Origin: an uncultured Lachnospiraceae bacterium
GTDB lineage: Bacteria > Bacillota > Clostridia > Lachnospirales > Lachnospiraceae
Direction of reading: 5' to 3'
NCBI GenBank assembly: GCA_945913255.1
Contig: CAMEDC010000004.1
Location: 88,520-141,562 of the forward strand
Length of the DNA stretch: 53,043 bases
How positions within the stretch are numbered: the stretch's first letter is position 1; each line of letters starts with the position of its first letter. The position numbers were made by a program, and so were the translations under genes. Positions 34,750 through 42,850 of the stretch are shown here, one piece after another. Under the pieces are notes generated by a model. That model searched no databases and was not told where the DNA came from. It saw only the letters and a list, made by a program, of their open reading frames with translations.

Positions 34750-35376
34750 TCACTTTTCAAAAATAGGTTTCATTGCTTCAAATAATGCACCGGATTCCAT
34801 ACCAAACAATCGCTCCGTATTATAGATAAAACCCATTACCTTTTTTTGTTTCTCTTCTTCACTATACTGAACCATACTGTCAAAGGCTGTATAGGAATAG
34901 GTCATAGTCATTTCCACAGCCTCTGCCGGATAATCTGTATGCATAATTCCCTGCCTGATTCCATCTTCCGCAATCTTGGTAATCAGTTTATTAACCCTTC
35001 CCAGCAGCATATTTTCCAGCTTCTGATGCATCAATGCGTTCTGCGGTCTGTGAATCTGCTCCATTACCATATCACCAAGTTCGTTATCAATATTGAGAGA
35101 TAACATAGTACGTGTTAAGCGTTCAAGAACCGGTATGGATTCATCTAATGCGATAGCCGCGGCTTTTTCCACCATTTGGTTCGTCAGCCGCTCTATCATG
35201 GCATCCAATATGTCTTCTTTGGATTTGAAATGATAATAAAGTGTTCCTCTGGCAATCCCAATCTCCGTTAAGATATCATTGGTACTGGCATTGTCAAATC
35301 CCTTTGCACAAAATAATCTCTCGGCAACATCTAATATTTCATTTCTTCTCTCTTCTGCATCCTTCACAATTCTCAT
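34750..35376 (-). CDS. TetR-family transcriptional repressor
   Basis: A 208-residue dimeric repressor. Residues ~8-55 are the TetR DNA-binding domain (ILDVAERLFCAKGFDNASTNDILTEIG...GTLYYHFKSKEDIL). The helical remainder is the ligand and dimer domain. ATG 35376 has AGAGG 8 bases upstream, directly beside a palindromic operator, so it should repress itself. It lies head-to-tail upstream of the efflux operon, with a matching operator there. Confidence 0.92.
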   Translation of the reverse strand: MRIVKDAEERRNEILDVAERLFCAKGFDNASTNDILTEIGIARGTLYYHFKSKEDILDAMIERLTNQMVEKAAAIALDESIPVLERLTRTMLSLNIDNELGDMVMEQIHRPQNALMHQKLENMLLGRVNKLITKIAEDGIRQGIMHTDYPAEAVEMTMTYSYTAFDSMVQYSEEEKQKKVMGFIYNTERLFGMESGALFEAMKPIFEK

Positions 35377-35388
35377 GTTCTACGCCTC

Positions 35389-35407
35389 TACCGACAACTT
35401 GTCGGTA
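35389..35407. promoter_or_regulatory. Palindromic TetR operator before the repressor gene
   Basis: TACCGACAACTTGTCGGTA is an inverted repeat that is perfect except at the centre. It lies between the tetR ribosome binding site and the upstream region. The ACCGA-N7-TCGGT core recurs at 34679-34695. Confidence 0.85.
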
Positions 35408-35556
35408 ATAAATATAGCACACTATTTTATTTTTGACAAGCACCAAAATTCTCAGGTTCAGAGTAAACTTACTGTCAGTTGGAGAGCCTACGTGAAAACA
35501 TGGGTATGGAAGCAGAACTCCATAAACATCAACTGGGGTCGATTCTAAAACAGGTG

Positions 35557-36438
35557 CTATTTCTCTGCCGTAATTACTGCATCTGCAAACCATTCACCGG
35601 CATATGGTAATAAATCTCCTTCAAAGGCTTCCCCAATGCCTTCGAAAGTTATTTGGTCTGAAACCTTCTTAAAGTTTTTCTGATGTATTTTTATAAGCTG
35701 GTTCCTAAGTATGTATTGTGCCATGGAGGCCATGTCATTTTCCTCGAATATCTTCTTCAATTCTTTATATCCTGCGGAATCTTCTTTCATGTACATCACC
35801 GAATTAATGAGCGTACCTTTGGGCTTCAATACACGGGCGGCTTCGATGATTCCCTTTTCCATAAGATTACCCATATTTAAATATCCTACAAAGGTACATA
35901 CCATATCAATACTATTGCTTTTGAATGCTAAGTTTGTCGCATCACAGGCAATATAGCTGACTTTTATCTTTGGGTTTATCTCCGCAAACTTCATCCGATC
36001 ATACATCAATACCTGGAAGCTCAAGTCAGACGAAATAATATGAACTTGCTCATTTGTAGTTTCCAGTAATTTTCTTAAGAGCATACCCCTGCCGGATGCT
36101 ATATCTAACAGGAAACCTTTTTCCAATTTTGATGTTTTATTTGTGATTCCATCCAAAAATAACCTTTCAATCTGTTTCTGATTCTCTGATTTTCTGTCGT
36201 CTATGTCAGTATCTAATTCCTCATAAGTTACTTCTTGATAGAGCTCGCTCCAGTTATTGGCATTTTTCTGTTCCTCGGAACCAAAGTCAATTACGCCGGC
36301 AAAAATCTTGTAAGTATGTTTTTGGGCACAAATCAGTTTTCCCTCTATGATTTCACCCTTTTCTTCTTTTTCTGTAATAAGCTCAAAATCTTTTCCACAA
36401 CACGGACACTTTAAAATTTCAACGATTTCCTTATACAT
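35557..36438 (-). CDS. SAM-dependent methyltransferase with N-terminal zinc ribbon (RlmA-like)
   Basis: A 293-residue class I methyltransferase. Residues ~8-50 form a zinc ribbon with CPCC and CAQKH (Cys, Cys, Cys, His ligands), the same layout as in RlmA 23S rRNA guanine-N1 methyltransferases; other Trm112-like fusions start similarly. The SAM-binding motif I is LLDIASGRG (about residue 105), and the acidic strand-2 end is SSDLSFQ. RlmA relatives in antibiotic producers confer macrolide resistance, and the gene sits beside an efflux cluster. ATG 36438 has AAAGGAC upstream; longer forms lack a site. An 11-base copy of the TetR operator arm lies about 90 bases upstream. rRNA as target is inferred. 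Confidence 0.78.
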   Translation of the reverse strand: MYKEIVEILKCPCCGKDFELITEKEEKGEIIEGKLICAQKHTYKIFAGVIDFGSEEQKNANNWSELYQEVTYEELDTDIDDRKSENQKQIERLFLDGITNKTSKLEKGFLLDIASGRGMLLRKLLETTNEQVHIISSDLSFQVLMYDRMKFAEINPKIKVSYIACDATNLAFKSNSIDMVCTFVGYLNMGNLMEKGIIEAARVLKPKGTLINSVMYMKEDSAGYKELKKIFEENDMASMAQYILRNQLIKIHQKNFKKVSDQITFEGIGEAFEGDLLPYAGEWFADAVITAEK

Positions 36439-36525
36439 AATTAAAGTCCTTTCAACCAAACCGAGGCTATTTTCATACATTTTTGAACAGTATTTTTGAA
36501 ACTTCACACGCTTGAATAATTCACA

Positions 36526-36543
36526 TACCGACAACTATCGATT
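36526..36543. promoter_or_regulatory. Partial copy of the TetR operator before the methyltransferase gene
   Basis: TACCGACAACT is identical to the left 11 bases of the operator at 35389-35399. The right arm (ATCGATT) is degenerate. It lies 88 bases upstream of the methyltransferase ATG. Confidence 0.5.
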
Positions 36544-36597
36544 CATCATCTGCATCAGCATACATTGGCCCGTACAGAAGTCTCACGCACACGTCCC

Positions 36598-37372
36598 CTA
36601 TTCAAAATAGATTCGCTCTGCCGTCTCTCCCAACATCTGCTCTTTCTCTCGGTCCGTAAACGTATTGCTGTTCAAAATATAGTCATAAAGATGAGCATAT
36701 GTGTCACGGCAGAGATTGCTGGGCAGGTCGCTTCCCCACATAAGGCGGTCTGTCCCCAGTATATTCAATGCTTCCCTGATAAACCAGACTGCAGTGGGAT
36801 ATGGATATTCCTCCGGCTTCTGGTTGCTGGGCAAGCTTGCCAGGTCAAAAACTACATTCTCCTGATTCAGTGCCCGGATTCCCTCTCGCCATTCTTCCTC
36901 GTAACTGCGTCCCTGCGGTGCCAGCAGATGGCAGACAACAAACTGCATGTTCGGATGTCGCTTCACCGCTCTTGCCAGTGCTTCCGGCTGCCAGCAACAG
37001 CTTCCCCGTCTGCCGATATCAAACACAGCAGTCACTCCATGATCTTCCGCATAGCATAGGGCTTCTTCCATCATATCGCCATCCAGAGCAAACTCCCTGT
37101 GATAGCTCATGAGCCCGCTTCCGTCACTGACCTCGAATTTTACGATTTGAAATCCCAGGTCTTCAAACAGATGCTTTCTTATTTCCTCACTTTTTCTGCA
37201 AAAAGGATCATAGCAGGCTGACTCCGTTCTCTCCAAGCTCCGGCGGAAACATCTGAAAACTGCTGCCATCGGCATATTGCACGAAGCCGCCTCCGATGCA
37301 GCGAAGCTCTCCTCTTGAGCCAAAACCGTTCAAATTTTCACAGATATGAATATGAGCATCTATGATTTTCAT
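36598..37372 (-). pseudogene. Amidohydrolase (TIM-barrel metal-dependent hydrolase) gene with internal deletion
   Basis: The start (ATG 37372, with AAAGGA upstream) reads MKIIDAHIHICEN, holding the HxH metal motif of amidohydrolase-2 proteins, and continues to PPELGENG, then stops. The other frame takes up at YDPFCRKSEEIRKHLFEDLGFQIVKFE and runs to 36598 with FVVCHLLAP and LMWGSDLPSNL, the expected later metal and active-site blocks. The segment between these two blocks is lost at a junction near 37209-37222, with a frame change. Related intact proteins have a helix-strand unit there. It probably no longer makes a full enzyme; the long downstream frame could in principle still be translated. 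Confidence 0.85.
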
Positions 37373-37714
37373 ATATATTGTCCTTTCTGTCTCGTCTTTG
37401 ATTTCACTATACTGGCACACAATAATCTGTCTTTGCTTTTGCATTGACTGCTCACTCTATTTTACCAGTTATAAATTCCTCTTTATTTTACCATATGTCC
37501 TTCAATTGGAAATAGAAATTTACGCGCAAACTTCAATTTATCATATTCTTGTCTTATCACTACCCTTAAGCCCCGAAACGGAATTCCTTATTTCAGAATT
37601 TTTTCACATTCATTTAATGGATATTTTCATCGCGCAAGTTTATACTAACGTTATGATGCTGTTTACGAAACTGGAGAACATAACCGCCGTTTATACGGCA
37701 GAAGGCGAGGTAAC
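37373..37714. other. Intergenic region upstream of the GH2 beta-galactosidase gene
   Basis: An AT-rich divergent region holding the 5' ends of the amidohydrolase remnant and the GH2 gene. No clear promoter pair, operator or stable hairpin is visible to me; the GAGGTAAC ribosome binding site of the GH2 gene is at its right edge. Confidence 0.5.
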
Positions 37715-39988
37715 ATGAGACAGACTATCAGCTTTAACGACAACTGGCAATTTTCCAAAGATCGTGTCCACGGGGAGACAGTGAACCTGCCCCACACCTG
37801 GAACGCCATAGACGGCATGGACGGCAAGGGCGCATACGACAGAGGGGAATATTTCTACACAAAGCAGTTCCCCACTCCCACTCTCCTGGATGGAGAACGT
37901 GTTATATTGGAAGTACTTGCTGCGGGACTCTCCGCAAAAGTATCTGTCAATGACCGGGAAATGGGCAGTCACGAAGGCGGTTACTCCTCCTTTACTGTGG
38001 ATATCACGGAAGCACTCTTTCCCAAGGATTTCCAATACGAACATTCCAATACGCTGACAATCGCAGTCAATAATACAAACCGTAGCAATATCTATCCGCA
38101 GATGGCAGACTTTACCTTCTACGGCGGTTTGTACAGGGGCGTTAATCTGCTGATTCTGCCCGCTACCCATTTTGAAGTAGGCTTTCACGGTGCAAGCGGT
38201 CTCGCCATCACACCGGAAATAATTGAAAAAACGACGCATGCCATCCTTCATCTGAACAGCTGGGTAACAAATCCTTCACCTGACTATACCATCCGTTATC
38301 TGATTACCGATGCGGAAGGGAAGGAAACCGCAGAGGTCTGGCGGCCTTCCACCGACCCCAAGGCGGACATCCTGCTTCCCGAACCGCATCTCTGGCAGGG
38401 TGTTGATGACCCTTATCTGTACCACTGCACTGCAACCTTATTCTACCGCAACGAATCCGTGGACGAGGTTTCTTCCCGTTTCGGCATCCGAAGCTTTTAT
38501 GTGGATCCGGAAAAGGGCTTTTTCCTGAATGGCAAACCCATGATGCTCCGCGGCGTTTCCCGCCATCAGGACAGACTGTGGTACGGCAATGCCCTGACAC
38601 GGGAACAGCACTATGAGGATGCAGCTTTGATTGCGGAGCTTGGTGCCAACACCGTGCGCCTCGCCCATTACCAGCACAGCCGGGACTTCTACGATGCCTG
38701 CGACGAATACGGTTTCATCGTCTGGGCAGAAATTCCCTATATCAGTTGTCAGAGCGACGATCCGAAAGCCCATGAAAACTGCCGCCTTCAGATGCAGGAT
38801 TTAATCTATCAGAACTATAACCATCCTTCCATCTGCTTCTGGGGCATCTCCAATGAAATTACCATAGCAGGAGAAAAGCCCGGACTGATAGACAATCACA
38901 AAGACCTGAATGCTCTCGTCAAGCAGATAGATCCCAGCCGCCTTACCACCATCGCCCATGTGAGCATGCTGCCCATGGACAGCCCTCTGCACGGCATCAC
39001 CGATGTGGAAAGCTACAACCACTACTTCGGCTGGTACGGCGGAACCTATGATTACAATGAAAAATGGCTGGATGAATTCCATGCGAAACATCCTGACATC
39101 TGCCTGGGCGTTTCGGAATACGGTGCGGAAGGCATCATCACCTACCAGCCTGACGAGCCAAAATGCCGTGATTATTCGGAAGCCTATCAGGCAGAGTACC
39201 ATGAGCACATGGCAAAAATTCTCATGGAGCGCCCCTACCTCTGGGCAACGCATGTGTGGAACATGTTTGACTTCGGCTGCGCCGCAAGAAATGAAGGCGG
39301 AACCGCAGGACGAAACAACAAGGGACTTGTCACCATGGACAGAAAAGTGAAAAAGGAAGCCTTCTATGTGTACAAGGCATACTGGAGTAAAGAACCCTTT
39401 GTCCATCTCTACGGAAGGCGCTATGCCCAGCGAACCGGAGATACCGTCACAATCAAAGTCTACTCAAACCAGCCTGTAGTGTCCCTTTACGTGAACGGAC
39501 AACCCTTTGCCGCACAGTATGGCAATAAAATTTTCCTCTTTGAAAATGTACCTTTGAGCGATGGTTTTACCTTCCTCACCGCCACGGCAAATGGCGTATC
39601 CGACACCATGACTCTGGAAAAGGTAGACAAAAAACCTGACATCTACACCTTACCTCAGGAGGACGATGACGGAGAAGGTGTGGCAAACTGGTTCGAACAG
39701 GTAGAAACCGTAGCGAGTGATGCACCCATGGAATTTTCCGAGAAGCATTTCTCAGTCCATGACAAATTAAATGACATTGCCGCAAACGATGAAGCCTTTT
39801 CTATCCTCTCCAATGCCCTGTTTGCCATGACAGGCATGAAAATGAAAAAATCCATGCTTGCCATGATGGGAGAAAAGAGCCTGTTTGAACTGACAGACAT
39901 GATGACAGGCTTCGGCGGCTCCGACAAAAAAGTTCCCGAGAATGCATTACAGATTATCAACGCCGAATTGAATAAAGTAAATAAATAG
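37715..39988 (+). CDS. Beta-galactosidase-type glycoside hydrolase family 2
   Basis: A 757-residue cytoplasmic GH2 enzyme. The N-terminal sugar-binding domain (~1-150) carries the usual LPHTWNAIDG and FYGGLYRGV motifs; an Ig-like domain follows, then the catalytic barrel with acid/base Glu381 (in GISNEI) and nucleophile Glu468 (in VSEYGAEG), and a DUF4982-type domain. The last ~130 residues are helical and charged and seem characteristic of a clostridial subgroup; I cannot assign them a role. The enzyme should release terminal beta-galactose from oligosaccharides. The ATG has GAGGTAAC upstream. It appears as a single-gene unit converging on the P-type ATPase gene. Confidence 0.92.
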   Translation: MRQTISFNDNWQFSKDRVHGETVNLPHTWNAIDGMDGKGAYDRGEYFYTKQFPTPTLLDGERVILEVLAAGLSAKVSVNDREMGSHEGGYSSFTVDITEALFPKDFQYEHSNTLTIAVNNTNRSNIYPQMADFTFYGGLYRGVNLLILPATHFEVGFHGASGLAITPEIIEKTTHAILHLNSWVTNPSPDYTIRYLITDAEGKETAEVWRPSTDPKADILLPEPHLWQGVDDPYLYHCTATLFYRNESVDEVSSRFGIRSFYVDPEKGFFLNGKPMMLRGVSRHQDRLWYGNALTREQHYEDAALIAELGANTVRLAHYQHSRDFYDACDEYGFIVWAEIPYISCQSDDPKAHENCRLQMQDLIYQNYNHPSICFWGISNEITIAGEKPGLIDNHKDLNALVKQIDPSRLTTIAHVSMLPMDSPLHGITDVESYNHYFGWYGGTYDYNEKWLDEFHAKHPDICLGVSEYGAEGIITYQPDEPKCRDYSEAYQAEYHEHMAKILMERPYLWATHVWNMFDFGCAARNEGGTAGRNNKGLVTMDRKVKKEAFYVYKAYWSKEPFVHLYGRRYAQRTGDTVTIKVYSNQPVVSLYVNGQPFAAQYGNKIFLFENVPLSDGFTFLTATANGVSDTMTLEKVDKKPDIYTLPQEDDDGEGVANWFEQVETVASDAPMEFSEKHFSVHDKLNDIAANDEAFSILSNALFAMTGMKMKKSMLAMMGEKSLFELTDMMTGFGGSDKKVPENALQIINAELNKVNK

Positions 39989-40006
39989 CACGGTCGTTGA
40001 TTTCTG

Positions 40007-40081
40007 TCACTTAAGGCTGCGCAGAACCCTGCGAGGTACAATTTCTATCACGTATGCCTGCGCAGAACCCTGCGAGGTAAC
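40007..40081. repeat. Pair of direct repeats (about 33 bp), second copy overlapping the end of the P-ATPase gene
   Basis: CTGCGCAGAACCCTGCGAGG plus two more bases occurs at 40017-40038 and again at 40058-40079. A less conserved 10-base flank (TCAC at 40007 and 40048) extends the match. Each copy contains a small CGCAG-AACC-CTGCG hairpin. The second copy encodes the last residues and the stop of the ATPase. Confidence 0.85.
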
Positions 40082-42774
40082 GAAAGAAGCGCAATGATTT
40101 CATGGGCGAGAAGGGGTGCTGCGGCAAGAATGCTCAGCCGCATCCACTCTCGCCCTGACAAGTGCGTGGTTCCGAATGCATGAATGAAAAACGGAACCTC
40201 CGTCACCGCAAACTGTAGCAAAAATCCCACAACACAGGCTAAAATCATCAGCTTGTTTTCCAGATGATTCATTCTGAAGAAAGATCTCTGTACATCCCGC
40301 ATTCCCACCGCATGATAAAGCTGAGACATGCCCAGCACCGTAAAGGCATAGGTCTGTGCCTTGGACAACACCACACTGTCCTTCAAAATCCATGTCAGCT
40401 GTTCCAAGTCCACATTTTTTCCATTGATATGCAGCAATGCGCAGGGCACCATGAAAAACGCAGTCAGACTGACCGCTGCTATCAGTGCACCATAGAAAAG
40501 GGTACAGGTAAGCCCACCTCTGGAAAAAAGGCTTTCCTGAGCTTTCCTTGGTTTCTGCCGCATCAGGCTTTTTCCGTCATTTTTATCCACACCCAGAGCC
40601 AGCGCAGGCAGTGAGTCCGTAATCAGGTTAATCCATAAAATGTGACTGGATTTCAGAGGAGCCGCCAGTCCCAGTGTCACTGCCAGAAACATGGTAATCA
40701 TTTCTCCCAGGTTGGAGGAAAGCAGGAAAATCACCGATTTTCTGATATTCTCATAAACCCCTCTGCCCTCTTCGATGGCACGCCTGATGGTGGCGAAATT
40801 ATCATCTGTCAGCACCATATCCGAAGCCTGCCTTGCCACATCCGTTCCCGATAGCCCCATGGCAATCCCGATGTCTGCCTTTTTCAGAGAAGGTGCATCA
40901 TTCACACCGTCCCCGGTCATGGCGACAATCTCACCCCGTCGCTTAAATCCGTCTACAATGCGCACCTTCTGGGCCGGAGACACTCTGGCAAACACACGAA
41001 TCTGCTCCAGCTTTCTGTCAAATTCCTCATCGCCCAGCCTGCTTATTTCACTTCCCGCCATACACTGCTCAGGTCTGCTCACTATCCCCAGCTGCTTCCC
41101 GATGGCAAAGGCCGTATTCACATGATCTCCGGTAATCATCACCGTGGTGACGCCGGCTTCTTTAAAATCTGCCACAGCTCTTGCCGCTTCCGGCCTGGCC
41201 GGGTCACGCATGGCGGCCAGTCCCAGAAAAGTAAGCTGTTCTTCCTCCGGCTGCCGCATGCCGGTACGCATTGCAACCGCCAGTGTCCTAAGCGCTTCCC
41301 CTGCCAGCTCCGACAATACCTGTCTGATTTGCCTGCGGTGGTTCTCGTTCATCCGCATCACACCGTTCTCAGTCAGAATCCCGGTACACTTCTTTAAGAC
41401 CTCATCCGGTGCACCCTTTGTATACATAACTGTGTCATGCAGCGTTGTCATCATCTTTCTGTCAGAATCAAAAGGTAGCTCACCGGTTCTGGAAAATTTA
41501 TTTTCCAGCTGCTCTTTCTTAAGTCCCAGCCCGGCTGTCAAATCCAGCAACGCCAGTTCCGTGGGGTCTCCCATCCGGCAGCCCTCCTGCAAAACAGCAT
41601 CATTGCACAAGGTTATCCCTCGGAAAAAGTCCGGACAAAGCGATGATTTCAGTTCACCGGCAGAAAACATTTTTCCTTTCAGAAAACACTTTTCCACGGT
41701 CATCCGGTTCTGCGTCAGTGTCCCCGTCTTGTCAGAACAGACCACACTCACCGCTCCCAGCGTCTCCACGGAAGGCAGACGCCGTACAATGGTATTGACC
41801 CGCACCATTCTGGTGACACTTAGGGCGAGGCAGATAGTCACCACCGCAGGAAGCCCCTCCGGAACCGCAGCCACAGCAAGACTGATTGCCGTAATCAGCA
41901 TTTCAGGCACGTTTCTTTTTTGCAATACAGCTATGGCAAATAGTGCTGCACACAGCCCCAGAGACAGCAGGCTCAACACTTTCCCCAGTTCCCCAAGTCG
42001 CTTCTGTAACGGTGTCATTTCCTCCTTCGCCTCTGTAATCATGGCTGCAATCTGCCCCAGTTCCGTATGCATACCCGTGGCTGTCACCACACCTTCTCCT
42101 CTGCCGTAGGTCACGATGGTAGACATGTACGCCATATTCAGCCTGTCACCCAGCGGAATCTCTGCACCCTTGGCAGCCCCCCTGTCAGTCTTTTCTGCAG
42201 CAGTTGTCCCCGCATTCATTTTTCCCCCACAGCACTGCGGCAAAAAACTACTGTCCTTCTCCACCGGGACTGCCTCCCCCGTCAGCGCCGATTCTTCGAT
42301 TTTCAAGTTAACGGAAGACAACAGCCTCAAATCAGCCGGGACCTGACATCCCGCCTCCAGGTATACCAGATCTCCCCGCACCAGCTCCGCCGCGGGAATC
42401 TCCATCCGCCTGCCCTCTCTGATTACCACAGCCTTCGGACTGGTAAGCTTTTTCAGGGATTCCAGTGCTTTTCTTGCCTTACCCTCCTGTAACATTCCCA
42501 CAATGGCATTCAGAAACACCACAGCACCGATGATAGCCGCATCACTGATTTCATCCAATAGTACAGACACCACCGCCGCCACAATCAGCACATAGATTAA
42601 CGGGTCGTTCAGCTGCTCCAGAAAGGACTGGACTACCGTCTTTCTTCCTGGCTCCCGCATTTCATTCCGGCCTTCTTCCCGCAGCCGCTTTCCGGCCTCT
42701 GCCATACTTAATCCCTTTTGTCCGTTTGTGCGCAGTTCCTCCAATGTTTCCTGTATTGTGTATTGTTCAAACAA
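40048..42774 (-). CDS. Cation-transporting P-type ATPase (Ca2+-ATPase, P2A-like)
   Basis: A ~908-residue membrane pump that should export Ca2+ (or a similar cation) at the expense of ATP. Features: N-terminal cation ATPase domain with GLS.AEAGKRL, the actuator loop LTGEAVPVEK (TGEA instead of TGES), the PEGLPA motif in TM4, phosphorylated Asp348 in SDKTGTLTQNRM, the ATP-site KGAPDEV, MITGDH and GDGVNDAP, then a C-terminal membrane domain. Start: two upstream ATG codons (42840, 42795) lack ribosome binding sites, whereas a TTG at 42774 has GGGAGG eight bases upstream and gives the usual family N-terminus, so TTG is chosen. The C-terminus is formed by a repeat copy. Confidence 0.9.
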   Translation of the reverse strand: MFEQYTIQETLEELRTNGQKGLSMAEAGKRLREEGRNEMREPGRKTVVQSFLEQLNDPLIYVLIVAAVVSVLLDEISDAAIIGAVVFLNAIVGMLQEGKARKALESLKKLTSPKAVVIREGRRMEIPAAELVRGDLVYLEAGCQVPADLRLLSSVNLKIEESALTGEAVPVEKDSSFLPQCCGGKMNAGTTAAEKTDRGAAKGAEIPLGDRLNMAYMSTIVTYGRGEGVVTATGMHTELGQIAAMITEAKEEMTPLQKRLGELGKVLSLLSLGLCAALFAIAVLQKRNVPEMLITAISLAVAAVPEGLPAVVTICLALSVTRMVRVNTIVRRLPSVETLGAVSVVCSDKTGTLTQNRMTVEKCFLKGKMFSAGELKSSLCPDFFRGITLCNDAVLQEGCRMGDPTELALLDLTAGLGLKKEQLENKFSRTGELPFDSDRKMMTTLHDTVMYTKGAPDEVLKKCTGILTENGVMRMNENHRRQIRQVLSELAGEALRTLAVAMRTGMRQPEEEQLTFLGLAAMRDPARPEAARAVADFKEAGVTTVMITGDHVNTAFAIGKQLGIVSRPEQCMAGSEISRLGDEEFDRKLEQIRVFARVSPAQKVRIVDGFKRRGEIVAMTGDGVNDAPSLKKADIGIAMGLSGTDVARQASDMVLTDDNFATIRRAIEEGRGVYENIRKSVIFLLSSNLGEMITMFLAVTLGLAAPLKSSHILWINLITDSLPALALGVDKNDGKSLMRQKPRKAQESLFSRGGLTCTLFYGALIAAVSLTAFFMVPCALLHINGKNVDLEQLTWILKDSVVLSKAQTYAFTVLGMSQLYHAVGMRDVQRSFFRMNHLENKLMILACVVGFLLQFAVTEVPFFIHAFGTTHLSGREWMRLSILAAAPLLAHEIIALLSLPRRVLRRHT

Positions 42775-42850
42775 AGAAAAATCCTCCCGACGCATATTCG
42801 CACTAAAACTATATGCAGTCGGAAGGATGGGTATGTCCATGAAACCAACG

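Noticed and set aside
36598..37444. Programmed ribosomal frameshift in the amidohydrolase gene
   Set aside because: No slippery sequence at the junction, and a conserved segment is missing, so a shift alone would not restore the protein.
40007..40081. Attachment site or insertion-sequence ends
   Set aside because: No integrase, transposase or mobile cargo lies nearby, and the repeats are direct and only 41 bases apart.
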